A stretch of 64,000 nucleotides of DNA, taken from positions 868,001 through 932,000 of the forward strand of contig CM049986.1 of assembly GCA_016630955.3 (NCBI GenBank). Direction: 5' to 3'. Both the position numbers and the translations under genes were made by a program. Shown here piece by piece: positions 22,252 through 33,783 of this stretch. This stretch comes from Didymella arachidicola (taxonomy: Eukaryota > Ascomycota > Dothideomycetes > Pleosporales > Didymellaceae). Below the pieces are notes generated by a model. It did no database searches, was not told the DNA's origin, and was given only the letters and a program-made list of their open reading frames with translations. Numbering within the stretch: position 1 is the stretch's first letter; the number at the start of each line of letters is the position of its first letter.

Positions 22252-23684
22252 TGTGGTGTGTGGTGTAGGTGCAAGAGCGAGCGGGGGTGCGTGTACGAGT
22301 ATGCGGGCAGGTGGGTGCGTATGACGACTCGCGAGCGAGGGAGGTGCTCAGCACGTGGCTCGTATCCGTGTTGAGTTCTTCGCGGCGGCGCAAGAGCGAG
22401 TGTGGTGGTCGCGTGAACGGCGGCGGATGAAGCTCGCGCGTCGCAGCAAGCAGTACAGCAAAAAGGATACAAAGGAAAGGTCACTGACAGACTGTCCGCT
22501 GCTGCAGAAGAGAATGTCGACACAAAGGCCCCAGGAAGGGATCGGCGTTCGAGGAAGCTTAACGCGTCCGTTATCCGTTGGCAAGGGAAGAGGCCGCGTC
22601 GGCAGGGTCTGGCATGCGTCTGAGTGGACCAGTTATTTGTCCACTTTAACGCCGCACAGCCGCCGACGCTTGACATCGATTCTATTTTTCGGTACCAGAA
22701 GGCCACCAACTTGCTCGACTGAGAGCGTCTTCCCCTTTCGAGAGGCGATCGACGCTCGCTTTTTGCGGAGAGCAGCTGTCAACGTCACGCTACAGCCGCC
22801 CCGCCCCGAGTTTGACCAGACTTCGATACAACGCTCGCATGCAGCCTCGTATTTCCCGGAAAGGACGCCGCAGTGCGCGCACCACACATCCAACACCGTG
22901 ACGTGCAAGCGCTTTCCTGGTCTGACCCCGGTTACACAAGGCTTGCATTCCTCGATCCTGGACACCGTGTTTCGCATCTCAGACGACGTTTTAGTGGCCC
23001 TGCAGGCCTGGGGAATTGAGGTCAGGCACGCCACATGATTGGCCGCATAGGCTACTCAATTTTGCCGACATCCGCTTGACAGAAGTCGGCCTCGTTTCAG
23101 ACCTGTCATTTGGTGACGACGCGCCACAAGGTACCGTTGCTTATGCGCTGGCCCAGGAAATTCTCTACCAAACTCTGTGCGAACACGTTAGCCGTTGAGC
23201 GCTGAGCTGTATTTCATGCTGAAGATGATGATGTTGGCCTCAGGGATTGTAAAATTGATCGCACACCGAGTCCACAAAGGGATCTCTGATACGCAGTATC
23301 TGTAAGTGAGACAGTCTTGCAGATGCTAGATCCACGCGAATGTCTCGGTCATCACAGGCCTGGGAGCTGAAAAGCAATGTAGTACATACCTTTCTGGTGA
23401 ACCAAGAGTGATCACGCTCGTACACTGTTAGTGCTATAAATTCTGAGTAATTCACCGAGGAGCACATGGATGCAGCCGCAATGATGATGCCGTAATGCCG
23501 TGTGTTATCGATATCCAAGATTTTATCTATCATGAAGTCATCTCGTCATGTCTTTTTGCCTTACCCTGCTTCCACGAGCTTTTCTTATATCGTGCTCAGA
23601 TTTTACAAGAGAAGCATCCAGTCAAGGAAGCTCTCTATCTAATTGCCAGATCATCTCCTCGTCGTAGTGGATCCAGTCCGCTCT
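22252..23684. other. 1.4-kb region: CSC1 promoter and AGM1 3' flank
   Basis: The left part is the upstream region of the CSC1-like gene (CT/GA-rich). Long frames on both strands (about 22.36-23.04 kb) start at non-ATG codons, are Arg/Ser-rich and resemble no family, so I do not call a gene. Confidence 0.4.
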
Positions 23685-25581
23685 CTAAGCACTACCGGCG
23701 GCCTTAACGATCTCCGAGACCTTCCTAGCCAGATCTTCGGCTTCCGCCTTGGTCGCGGCTTCAGCGTACACACGGACAGCGTCCTCGGTACCACTGGCAC
23801 GGGCGAACGAACGACCCTGGCGAACCTTCTGCACCTCCTGGTCGATGCGCGCTTGAACGCCCTCGGGACTTGTCAGCTTGCGCTCAGCGTCTGTGGTTTT
23901 GAAGATGGTGCGGTCGCTGACAAGGACCTTGAGAAGGCGGTTGGGAAGGTCAGTGTAGGTCGAGAGCCACTCTTGAGGACCCCAGTGTTTGTGCGCAAGA
24001 ACCACCTCGACGAGCAAGAAGTCGGAGAGCGCATCGCCAACAGACTGGTTGATGAGGTTGATGCAAGCTTGCAGGACCTCCTTGGCCTCCTTCTCGCCAG
24101 GGTTTCTGGGCTCGTACTTCTCGATGTTATCGAGGGTGTCGTGCGAGAAGATGACCGTGCCGTGACCGTTAGCCTCGAAGTAGACACCAATGTCAAGCTT
24201 CTCGGCGGCGTGGTGCAAGTACTTGACACCAGTAGGGGTGCAATCAACCTTGAGCTTCAGGTTCTGCTCGACGTAGTTTGTGGCAGCCCCGTTAGCGTAA
24301 GCAGTCTGCACAACACCGATCTTGATGGAGTCTGCAAGCCCAGCCTGGCGCACAAGGTCACCCAGGAACGACGCAACGAGCGTTGCAATGCGATCACCGT
24401 CCAGAAGGCGGAACACGTTCTGTTCGTCCTTGAAGTAGTACACGACACGATCAGCGTCGCCGTCGAGAGACGCACAGCGGTCACCAGGTCCAGCCTTGGA
24501 AGAGGGAGGAGCGCGCTGGTTGGTCTTGACATAGTCTGCACCGCACTATAACCATGGTCAGCAAAAGTCTTCGGGACACGGAGATTGTATAGCTCACGTC
24601 TACGTTGAGGCTCTCAGGCTTGATAACGTTGTCGTTAATGACAGAGATCTCAAGACCACCCTCATCCTTCGATGGCAGGTACTTGATGAGTTCCCTGAGC
24701 TTGGGTCCACCAACACCATTGGCGCCATCCACCGTCAGAGAGCCCTGAGGCTTCTTGCCGCGCAGTGCAGTCTTGAAAGCCGCGCCGAACTTCTCGTAGT
24801 AGCCCTTCTCGGTAGGTGTACCGTATGCATCCTTGGTACCCTCAGTGTTGAGGCAGCGGACCATGTAATGGAGCTGAGGTGTGGTGAGGAAGCCGTACTC
24901 CTTAACCTCAGCCTCGGCGGCCGCAAGACCGTCCTGGAGGCAGCCAAGGAGCCTCGCGCCTGATGCTCTTGTGTCGCGAGCGACGACAACACGGGCGGGT
25001 GTGTTCAGGTCGATCTTGAACTTTGCGGCGATTTCGTGGTAGTATTTGGAAACGTGCTCGGGGCTGGCCTTGTTCGCCATCTCAGTGCTGATGACCTCCC
25101 AGTCCTCCTACAGAGTATGTCAGAAGTATTCTCCGTCTCGTACTCGCTCCATATGGACTGATCTGGCTTACTTGCAGCATGTTGCCCTGCAGAATCATTA
25201 GCATGACGCTCGCACCCATAGGTTGCGTGTTCGTACCAAAGGCTCAACGAGCTTCACGCCGTTGTCCTGCGGAGGATTGTGGGACGCTGTGATCATGACA
25301 CCGATCCATTTGCCTTTCAGGGCTCGCGATCGGAGAGCTGCGATGAGACCAACGCGTGTGAGGACGGAGTCGAGGACATCGCTGTTGCGGTCAGCTTCAA
25401 GTAGCGCGTTTGGAGGTGGACTGGGAGAAAGCCATACGCTTTGGTACGGAACTAGATGGCTGTTAGCGAGCCTATTCTGAAAACTTCACGGTGCTGTGCT
25501 TACTCCAGCTGTTCCGTATGTGTAGATGAGCCCCTCGGGCGCAGGGTGCTTCTGCGCAGCGTCGGCGATGGGGTCAGACAT
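23685..25581 (-). CDS. PCM1: Phosphoacetylglucosamine mutase
   Basis: Six exons: 25581-25504, 25451-25438 (14 nt), 25381-25237, 25186-25172 (15 nt), 25107-24598, 24545-23685, giving 540 residues. All introns are GT-AG, 50-64 bases. The enzyme interconverts GlcNAc-6-P and GlcNAc-1-P in UDP-GlcNAc synthesis, feeding chitin, N-glycans and GPI anchors. Visible family features: YGTAGFRTKA at the N terminus, the phosphoserine loop ITASHNPPQDNGVK with Ser64, the metal loop DGDADR (282-287), the sugar-binding EANGHG, and the phosphate loop RASGTED (503-509). The two microexons encode FRTKA (shared codon) and GNMLQ, and the first carries part of the conserved GFRTKA motif. Length equals the family norm. 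Cytosolic. Confidence 0.95.
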
Positions 25582-26266
25582 GATGAGGAGGAGCTGGGCG
25601 TTGAAGATATGGCAATGCAAGAAAAGGGTATCAGACGGAAGGCTCAAATTCAGTAAAGAGGAGAGAAGGCCAGCCGAAGAAAACCAAAGTGTCAATCGAG
25701 GCGGCGTGGAGAGGATTGGTAGCTGTTTAGGAGTAGACTAGCGGGGTACAAGCTTGAGCTGCAGATCAGCAACGTGCTTTCTATTTTGAGTGACGTTGCA
25801 TCGCTCGTACCTGACGAGCTATTTGCGGCACAACGCCACTGCTGTTAACCGTCACTTTCAACGCGAGCTAACGACTGGTGAGAGCGACTGTAGAACGAGC
25901 CCGTGGAATTAATTCGAAAAGTGCTTGCACCAGTGGAAGCCCAACCGCAGACTGCGGGGCCTAAGGGCACATTGCCAGGGCCGAGCTTGACCGCCTCTTT
26001 GTGAGCAAGTACGTAAGATGGGGCCTTTTATGCCTGTACCTTGTGCGCGCTCAGAGGCAGTGCTTGTAGTGGAGATTTGAAGGAGACGTCAATAGCATTA
26101 CATTCCATGCATGAACAGTGTTCGGAGAGATGAACTTGGCTGCCTTGTGAGAAGGAGCATCGACGGAGTCTAGCTAAAGAGTCGAAGAAAGCCCAGGTCC
26201 GCGCAGCTGTCAGATACTTATGAAGCTACTGCAAAAAAGAAAGGAACAAGGTTTCAATGCAAGTGC
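25582..26266. other. Intergenic: AGM1 promoter and NST1 3' flank
   Basis: No gene seen. The left half is the promoter and 5' UTR of the phosphoacetylglucosamine mutase gene; the right end holds the NST1 3' UTR. Confidence 0.4.
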
Positions 26267-29200
26267 TTAGAAGCCCTGTGGTCCGAGGCCAGGGAACGGC
26301 CTTGGGTTGCCAAAGCCGCCGACCAACACGCTATGTCCTGGAACTGGGCTGCCAATCTCGCCCAGAGTCGCTGGCGGAGGCGCCATCTCGACGAACTTGA
26401 TGTGTGACAGACGACCGGGCCCAGACTCTTTGTATTCGAGTGAGCCGCCGCCGTTGGTCTGCTTAATGTCGATGATGTCGCAGGCCGCCTTGATCTCTTC
26501 AGGCAAAACCGCCGGTTCGCTAGGGCTTCTTAGGTTGTCAATCTGCTGATGCACCTCTGATGCATCAACATAGCCGTCTTGTGTGTGCTGACGAGCGGCC
26601 ACCATCTTGCATGCAGTACAGATCATCCGGCGCAGCCACTTGAGGCGTTGTTCGTTAGGACCACGCTCGTTCGTACGGATGTTGCCGACCGGGAACGGGT
26701 TGTTGAAGAAGGCAGATGTGGGCGAATTGCCCCAGGAGGCGCCAGAACCTAGGGAGAATGGCATGGGTGGTGTACCCCAGATGTTGCTGCCGGGTGCTCC
26801 GAAAGCAGAGAATGAATCATTCCTGGACGGTATCGGCGCATCTGCGAACCCAAAGCCCATGGGTGTTCCTCTGAAAGAGCTGTGCTGCTGTACGCTGGCT
26901 CTTCGCTCAAGTGGCTCGGGTACGTATTCGGCATCATCAAGTAGAGCCTTGCTACCCAGATGGTCCGCAAGATCATCAACATCAGGACGCGACTCATCGT
27001 CGTTCGCCTTGTTGCTTGAAGGCCGCTTGATGGGCGTTGGTCGTTGAATTGGCTGTGCCTGAGGGCCAGAGACAGGGCTATCAACACTTGGCAGTCTGTC
27101 AAATGACCCAGATCCTTGTCTCGAATGAGGTGACATGGCCATACCGAATCCAGGGATCGGGGTTGGTCCCCCAAAGCCTGGCATAGGACCAAATCCAGGA
27201 GGACCGTCCATAGGGAATCCACGACCCATCGGCATGCCTGGTGGAGGAAAGCCACGGAAGTTCTGCGTACCAAGCTGTGGTGGAAACGGAGGCATGCCCG
27301 GACGAGGAGCCATCATGCCAGGTAGCATTGAGCCTTGACCGGGAAAACCGTTGAGACCTGGTGGCATTCCTCCCATATTCAGCCCTGGTGGCCCTGGCAT
27401 ACCGGGTGGAGGGCCTAGCGGAGGCATCGGTGGTAGTTGCTGGCCATGTTGGAGATGGTTCTGGTGTGGCCCCGCCGCGGGCCTTGTCAAGATGGACCTT
27501 GGCATCGTTGGTCCATTGGCATTTGTGGGCGACGTTGACTTGCTCGTGCCAGGTGCGGCCTGTGATGTGTTTGGCGAAGAGCCATGCGAACCCTGCTGCG
27601 AAGTCCGACGAGGTCTGTTCGGGGTTGGCGCCTTAGGCAAGGCTGGAGTAACGTGAGGCGAGGGCATCCCAGAGGACGTCTGCTTGAGCAGCTGTGGTGG
27701 TAGCGCAACAGGAGGCTGCGCCGCCTTTCGTGCGCCAGCTGCCGCAGCCTGTCTGTCTGCTTTTGCCTTTGCATCGCGCTCTTTCCTCTCTTTGTCCTCC
27801 TGAATCCTCTTTTCACGGGCCTCCTTCTCCTTCGCTTCTCGCTCCTCGCGCTCTTTTCGCTTTGCCTCCTCCTTGGCCTTCCTTTCTTGCGCCTTTGCTT
27901 CCCGCGCCTTCCTTTCGGCTTCCTGCTGTCGTTCGCGCTCGTCTTGCTGACGCTTCTGACGTTCGGCTTCCTTGCGCTGCTTCTCTTCCTCTTGGGCTTT
28001 GCGTTCAGCCTCTTTCTTCCTGCGCTGTTCCTCCCGCTTCTTGCGCTGCTCTTCCAACCGCTTCTCCTCTACAGCTTTCAGTTCAGCTTCCTTGGCGGCG
28101 CGCTCAGCTTCTTTCCGAGCTTGCTTCTCGGCCTGCTCCTGCCTTTGCCTTTCCTTTTTCTCTTTCCGTTTCTGGGCCTCTTTGAGCTTCTTGGCCTCTT
28201 TTTGATCCTTGCGCTCGTCCTCTTCTGCCAGTTCCTCGAGCAGCCGCTGCTGCCGTTCTGCTGCCACCTTCTCTCGATACGCCTGAAGGACTCGTTGCTC
28301 AAACATGCGCGCTGCAAATATCTGGAACATTCGCCGCCCCTCCTCCATCCTCTGCTCTTCCGTCATCGTATCCTGCAATCCATTAGCCAAGATACCTGCG
28401 ATCTCGCCAACAGTACGCACGTCCTCGTCCTCGTCGTCCTCGTCGTAGTCGTCGTCCTCGTAGCCTTCTTCCTCGTCGCCCTCGTCATCGAAGTCGTCTT
28501 CTTCTGGTGGGGGTCCGTGATTGTGGCCGCCGTGGGTTTGATACATGCTGGGATGTGCCTGGTATTGTGCCTCCTCTTCTCTCTGCATCCTTCGCTCGGC
28601 AAGCTGCTCCATCATTTCGATGAACTTCTTCCCGTCGTTTTTCAGCAGATCGTCAGCCACAGTTAATATACCACCTGTTTTCCGCAATCAGCGTTGTTCC
28701 CATACCAAGATAGCAGCCACTCACCTTTCACCTGTAGACTGCTGCCAAAGTGGATGAAGTCAGACGCTTCGGGCGGTGGAAGACTACGGTCCTCGGAGCT
28801 GTAGTCGGCCTCGGAAGAGATGTCGCTGTTCGAATAGTCCTCTTCGTCGTCGCCCGAGTATTCCTCGTCGTCGTCTTCCTCGTCTTCGTCGTCTTCGTCG
28901 GGGTAGTGGCGGCCGTGCTGCTGCTGCGGAGGCGGCGGGTGTGTAGTCATGAGAGGGCGGGGGTGAGGGGCACTGGAGACATGACGGTAATTAGCATCTG
29001 GCAGGAAACTACCGACGTCTTGCTGAAGGTGCGCGTACTGCTCGAGTTCTTCATAATAGGCATCATATAGAACTTCCAGCTCCTCCTCGATGGCGGTGCG
29101 TTTCCTCCCGCAGACGGAGCAGCTGCACGAGTGCTTCTGCTGTTCCTTCATTTTACGCAGGACAGCTTCCTTTTCGATTTTGACGAGCGACTTGCGTTCG

Positions 29201-29739
29201 TCTTCGCCGAGGGACAGCCAGAAGTCGCGGATGCGCTCGCGCTCCTCCTGGGTGGAGGTGTTCCATATAGGGTGTTTCGTCTTGGGTGCAGCGGCTCGCG
29301 CGTGTGCAGGCACGGGACTGTGTCGCGACACGACGTGCTGCGTGTAGGCGAGCGGAGGGGGCGCCTGGGAGGCTCTCTTCTTGCGCTTTGACTTCTTGGC
29401 ACTGCCGCTGGCTATTGGAGCGTGGCCGTACGCCTGCTGGTAGTGACCGTTTGCGCCGTAGGCGTGTCCCTCGTAGTGCTCGACCTCCTCGTCCGAGTAG
29501 AACTCGGGCTCGTCGTCGTACTGGGCGTCGTCCAGCTCGGGCTCTGCGAATTGGGGGGCAGAGGGGCGGGCGTGGGCCGACGGCGGCAGGCCAGACAGGC
29601 CGTTCTTTGCAGGCAGCACGGGGGCAGCGGGCTCCTGGGCGGCCTTCTTCGCGGCCTCCTTCTCGCGGCGCTTCTGCTTCTTGCGGTTCACGGCGCTCGG
29701 CTGGGGAGCGTGTGCGGCATGGGTGCCATTGGAGGCCAT
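26267..29739 (-). CDS. NST1: Stress response protein Nst1
   Basis: Two exons, 29739-28725 and 28674-26267 (1140 residues). The 50-base intron has GTGAGT, branch GCTGAT and acceptor AAACAG, joining FGSSLQVKG to GILTVADDLLKNDGKKFIE, a conserved Nst1 segment. The order is a basic N terminus (VNRKKQKRREKEAAKKAAQE), an acidic belt (DEDDEDEEDDDEEYSGDDEE), then a long Lys/Glu/Arg/Ala coiled coil around residues 480-655. A Pro/Gly/Met-rich segment around 745-865 follows, and finally a helical C-terminal part (WLRRMICTACKMVAARQHTQ). Yeast Nst1 is linked to salt tolerance and P-bodies. The composition makes homology searches noisy, but the GGILTVADD block and the architecture are distinctive. Confidence 0.88.
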
Positions 29740-29949
29740 GGCAGCGGGGGAGGGCCCTTGGGGGGCGCGGGCCGTGGGCGAGAGCAGGGCGGGGGAGAGG
29801 GCGAGGGAGAGGGACGCGGTGCTGGCGGCGACGTGGTGCTGGCGGCGACGTCAGAGGAGGCTCTGCAGGCGGTGGCACGTGAGTCGCAGGTCGCAGCTCC
29901 GAGTGCTGGCTCGCGGTGCGCGGTGCTGGCGGGGCCGGGGACTCGCACC

Positions 29950-29983
29950 GGACGCACTGGACGCACTGGACGCACTGGACGGC
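29950..29983. repeat. 9-bp tandem repeat (GGACGCACT x3)
   Basis: Three perfect GGACGCACT units followed by GGAC in the NST1/RHO2 promoter; a separate imperfect GCTCGCAGT repeat lies near 30089-30113. Confidence 0.75.
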
Positions 29984-30484
29984 AGGCAGGCAGGCGCGGC
30001 CGTCTGCGCGGTGGGCAGCGGGCAGCGAGTGGGCAGGGCGGGCGTCGCGGGCGTCGCGGGTCGTGTGCGCGGTCGGGCTTCGCGGTGCTCGCAGTGCTCG
30101 CAGTGCTCACAGTAGTCAGCTATCCTCGATCGGCCGTGGTGTTGTGTTAGGCGCGGCTTGGCGTCGAGGGTCCCTTCGCAGGCCCGGCTGGAGACGAGGC
30201 GAAGGCGCAGCAGTCCGTGAGGCCCCAACTGGCAGCCGCACGCCCGCACGCCCGCACGCCCTCACAGCTACAGCCTCTACACACTGCAGCCTCCTCCGTG
30301 CCCGCTCTATTCTTGACTCGCCCCGCCCGTGCTCGACGCCCTGCAGCCAGCACCGCATCGCATCGCGTCGCTTCGAACCCGGCGCCGCCGACCGCTGCTG
30401 CTGCGTCGCCCGCCCTCCGACATTCTTAAAGCCCGCGCTGCGCCGCTGCTGTCTCGCTCCCAGCCGTCCCCAACTGTCGCACCT

Positions 30485-30556
30485 CGCCCACTCGCCCACT
30501 CGCCCACTCGCCCACTCGCCCACTCGCCCCCTCGCCCCCTCGCCCCCTCGCCCTGC
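30485..30556. repeat. 8-bp tandem repeat (CGCCCACT/CGCCCCCT), 8 copies plus partial
   Basis: Five CGCCCACT units followed by three CGCCCCCT units and a partial CGCCCTGC. The switch within the array suggests block expansion by slippage. Confidence 0.9.
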
Positions 30557-30880
30557 ACTCGCTACCCTCACTCGCTCCACTCCCCTCCCCCCGTGGAACG
30601 TTTCGCCCAGCCGACTCTCGCTGTCTCGCCCTCGACACGCCTGTCCGCACGACGCGCTCCACGCTGCCTGCACCCCCCGCCCCCCGGCCGCTGCAGTCGC
30701 ACCTCTCGAGACACGCCGCATTCCATTCTCCTACGCGCACCGGCTCTGCACGACCCAGCAGCACCGCCCACCGTCAACTAGACGTCGCCCGCGTTGCCCT
30801 CGACGAATCGCCCACCAGCTGCCCAGCCAATCGCAGCTCCCCCCAAAGCCTGCTGCGTTGTACTCGGCACGTCATCCATC

Positions 30881-32058
30881 ATGTCTCAACAGCAGAACAA
30901 TGGCGACCCTGTTATGCGTAGGTACGTCGCAATTCTGTTTTTCGTCTTTGCCGTTGGTTATCAGATTGCACCCTTGTTTATTGCGCCGTACACACGTCGA
31001 TCATCACGCCTGCGTCTGCATCACCTGCATTTCCACCCCTGGCCTCTTGCAAGGCCTCGACTGCACCTCTCCTGTCGTTTCCTCTCGCCGTCCACCGTCC
31101 TGTATCACCCCACCGCCCCAGCAATGGCATTCTGCACTGCGCGCATTGTTAGGAGCTGTCGCGACCCCGGCCCAGCCGTAGTCTGCGTTGGTGCCCCGGT
31201 CCGACCACACCTGGTCTAAAAATAGGGCATTGTACATGCAGCCCCATGTCCACTTTTTATCGACTCTCGCACATCTTATATCATTCTTGGGTTCAAGATC
31301 GTCCTGTTGCATCTCCTAACGCTTCACGCACACGTATTTCTAGCCGCATCTGCATTCGCTTCCGCCTGTGCAATACCTCTCTCGTGTCCTCGTGCACCGT
31401 GCTGACCTGAGACCACCAGGAAATTAGTAATTATCGGCGATGGAGCTTGCGGCAAGACTAGTCTTCTCAGCGTATTCACCCTCGGCTACTTTCCCACTGT
31501 GGGTACCTCCTCTCCGAGCTGCGCCAAAGCTCAGCTGGCAAGGTAGCATGCTAATATTTCCTGCAGCGTTACGTCCCCACCGTCTTCGAAAACTACGTTA
31601 CAGACTGCAGAGTAGACGGCAAGTCCGTCCAGCTGGCTCTTTGGGATACCGCAGGCCAAGAGGATTACGAGCGCTTACGCCCCCTCGCTTATAGCAAAGC
31701 GCATGTCATCCTCATCGGTTTCTCCGTCGACTCACCTGACTCGCTGGAAAACGTCAAGCACAAGTGGGCTGAGGAGGCCCGCGAAAGGTGCCAAGGCATC
31801 CCTATCATACTTATTGGCTTGAAGAAGGATCTCCGCGACGACCCTCTCGCCCAGGAGGAAATGAGGAAGAAGTCTCTCCGTTTCACCACTCCTAAGCAGG
31901 GTAGTGACATGAAGGAGATGATTGGCGCTCGCAAATACCTCGAGTGCTCCTCGTTGACAGGAGACGGTGTCGACGACGTATTCGAAGCTGCTACGCGCGC
32001 TGCATTGCTCTCCGTCGACAAGAAGGAGGGCGCCGGCTGCGGCTGTGTGGTCCTATGA
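30881..32058 (+). CDS. RHO2: Rho-family small GTPase Rho2
   Basis: Three exons: 30881-30921, 31420-31498, 31567-32058 (203 residues). The first intron is 498 bases, ten times the local norm (donor GTACGT, branch GCTGAC, acceptor CACCAG). The P-loop is GDGACGKT (20-27), the effector region RYVPTVFENY has Thr45, and switch II is DTAGQEDY (67-74). The family-diagnostic SLLSVFTLGYFP and CRVDGKSVQLALWD match fungal Rho2 rather than Rho1 or Rho3. The Rho insert helix follows LKKDLRDDP. It ends GCGCVVL: a CAAX box with terminal Leu (geranylgeranylation expected) and a nearby Cys that may be palmitoylated. Rho2 acts at the plasma membrane in cell-wall glucan synthesis and cell-integrity MAP kinase signalling. 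Confidence 0.93.
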
Positions 32059-32560
32059 GCGACCTGGCCATTTACTCGGCGAGCGAGTTCGCACATTATC
32101 AGCATTGGGCGGCGTTATTCTCTTGGGCCATCACCGATTGCCAGGCGTTGTTAGCGTTTGCGGCATATTCTTCTTGTGTTGTTATCTACATCTTCTGTTC
32201 AAAAAAGCTCGTGTAGCAAGGGTGGAAGAATGCTTCAGTTCTCGAGAACATATTAAGCATAGGGTTGTTGCCAAAGAGCGAGTAGGAGGCCTGACGGACT
32301 AATGATGATACGGACTATCATCTACACTCATTTGTGCATATTTTGGGGGAAGCATAGCTCGGGAAGAACATGGGTGGGAACAGGCATAGCATGTGGTTGC
32401 CAAACGCTAATATTATCACGTATTGCCATTGTCGAGACACAATCTCCCTGACACGCAGACCAATCTTTTGTGAAGTATGGATCTTATCCTACAGACACGT
32501 ACATGTGCCACATGCTCGCCAACCAATATAATACATACTCATCGCAAACCCCCCATCTCT
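32059..32560. other. Intergenic, convergent 3' ends
   Basis: 3' flanks of RHO2 and the mL40 gene. Nothing else seen. Confidence 0.4.
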
Positions 32561-33245
32561 CTAATTCCGCGTCCACTCATGATTCCACCCCTGCCGACTC
32601 GGAAAATCCGTCTGCACCCTCGCATACTCAACCGGCACGCTCCCCCAAACCCCCCTCTTAATCATCGCACTCCTATACAGCCTCCCCACCTCCCTGCCCC
32701 TCACTCCAAGCCGCCCTGCATCCGGGCCCTGACCCCCAGCCTCCTCCTCGCTGACCTTGTTGCCGTGAGAATCCATCAGGCGCAGGTGCTCGCACGCAGC
32801 GCGCATCGACATGTACTGCCGCTCTAGCTCGCGCTCCTCGGCCCAGCGCCGCTTGCGCAGGAAAAGCATCCAGGCGCGGTGGATTGTCCAGTGGCGCAGG
32901 TAGCGGTTGCGGGAGAAGTGGAGCGGGCGTGGTGTGAGCGGGTGCGAGAGGTGGTAGCGGATGTTTGCTGGGTTGCGTCAGCGCTCTTCTTCTTCTTCTT
33001 CTTCTTCTTCATATATCCCATGTCTGTGGAGAACGTTGAAACCGGTTCTCAAGATTTGCTTCAAGGGACGTACTTATCCTGGGATCTTTCCCGGGCCCTT
33101 TAGCCCGCTTCTCCAGCCGCGCTGTCGATGAGAAGTGAGATGTCGACGCGGGTGTGCTCGATGCGCATTGTGTGGCGGGTGTACGGAAGATGGAGGAAGT
33201 GGCGCTGAAGGGTCTGAAGACCGGGCGGAACGAGGAGAGATTCAT
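32561..33245 (-). CDS. MRPL28: Mitochondrial large-subunit ribosomal protein mL40 (MRPL28)
   Basis: Two exons, 33245-33074 and 32967-32561 (192 residues). The 106-base intron has GTACGT, branch GCTGAC and acceptor ACCCAG. The N terminus (MNLSSFRPVFRPFSATSSIF) is Arg/Ser/Phe-rich and lacks acidic residues, as expected for a mitochondrial presequence. The core is recognisable as mL40: NIRYHLSHPLTPRPLHFSR, RYLRHWTIHRAWMLF, RKRRWAEERELERQYMSM. It is part of the mitoribosomal 54S subunit. It is transcribed divergently from the DUF6604-like gene. Confidence 0.82.
32984..33010. repeat. (TTC/GAA)n microsatellite inside mL40 intron
   Basis: An uninterrupted trinucleotide run of about 27 bases. On the mRNA strand it reads GAA repeats just before the GCTGAC branch point, so its length could influence splicing. 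Read as codons it would give poly-Lys, but it is intronic in the spliced model. Confidence 0.85.
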
Positions 33246-33783
33246 GGTGGGGTGACAGGCGGCGCGATGTGATGGTGGTGAGGGCGCGTTGGGAAATGTT
33301 CGGTTTCAGGCGCCAAGCATCCTCGACCGGCCGGCGCTAGAGCGGAGTTCGGACGGAGGACTTGGACTCTCTTCAGTGTCTCTCGGACGACAGAAAAAGC
33401 CGTATATAAGGCCAGATATCAGCCGCCAACGCGGATCTGAAATGCGTGACTCTACATCCCATTTGATACTTCTAACATGCGCATCAGTACATCTAGTGCT
33501 ACCAAAGAGTCTATAGAGCCGTCTTTCTTCTCAACAGAACGGTTGGCATATTGAATCCAGGATTGCCTCGTATACGCTATTATGGGCAAGTTGAATTGCT
33601 ACCGACTTTATCTTGTGCTCAAGAGCCAGCTAGGTAAGAGCCCTCATGTCTGGGCTATCGAGTGCGCGCTTTCCGCTTTGGTCCTCCACCTCTCATCTCG
33701 CAGATCACAACACCCAACATCAGACCTATCCATTCGTAGCCATCGTTTTCTTGTAATCATCGCTACCTTTCGTTTATTTCAAC
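33246..33783. promoter_or_regulatory. Divergent promoter with TATA-like element at 33413-33420
   Basis: TATATAAG at 33413-33420 (+) is a possible promoter for the DUF6604-like gene, with a leader of about 340 bases. An ATG at 33582 opens an out-of-frame upstream frame that overlaps the main start at 33784 and ends at 33908. Confidence 0.4.

Larger units (their letters stand above)
29740..30880. promoter_or_regulatory. GC-rich bidirectional promoter between NST1 and RHO2
   Basis: A 1.1-kb interval of strongly skewed, GC-rich simple sequence with several tandem repeats. Long open frames here (such as one spanning about 29.9-31.2 kb +) arise from the lack of stop codons in GC-rich sequence and have low-complexity Arg/Pro/Ala composition. 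CCCCT elements, the yeast stress-response core, recur within the 8-bp array and nearby. Confidence 0.6.

Noticed and set aside
22355..23038. 227-codon plus-strand frame in the CSC1 upstream region
   Set aside because: It starts at GTG, is Arg/Ser-rich with no domain, and overlaps equally long frames on the other strand; likely chance.
23643..24551. 302-codon plus-strand frame opposite the mutase gene
   Set aside because: Antisense shadow of the well-supported phosphoacetylglucosamine mutase exon.
27361..28666. Long plus-strand frames opposite NST1 (Leu/Phe- and Ser/Pro-rich)
   Set aside because: Antisense shadows of the Lys/Glu-rich coiled coil and Pro/Gly/Met-rich NST1 codons.
29916..31181. 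421-codon plus-strand frame across the NST1/RHO2 promoter
   Set aside because: Low-complexity Arg/Pro/Ala/His product from GC-rich repeats; it runs through the RHO2 start and first intron.
32824..33021. Lys-rich frame (MGYMKKKKKKKK) in the mL40 gene
   Set aside because: Produced by the intronic GAA microsatellite; the spliced model restores the conserved mL40 sequence.
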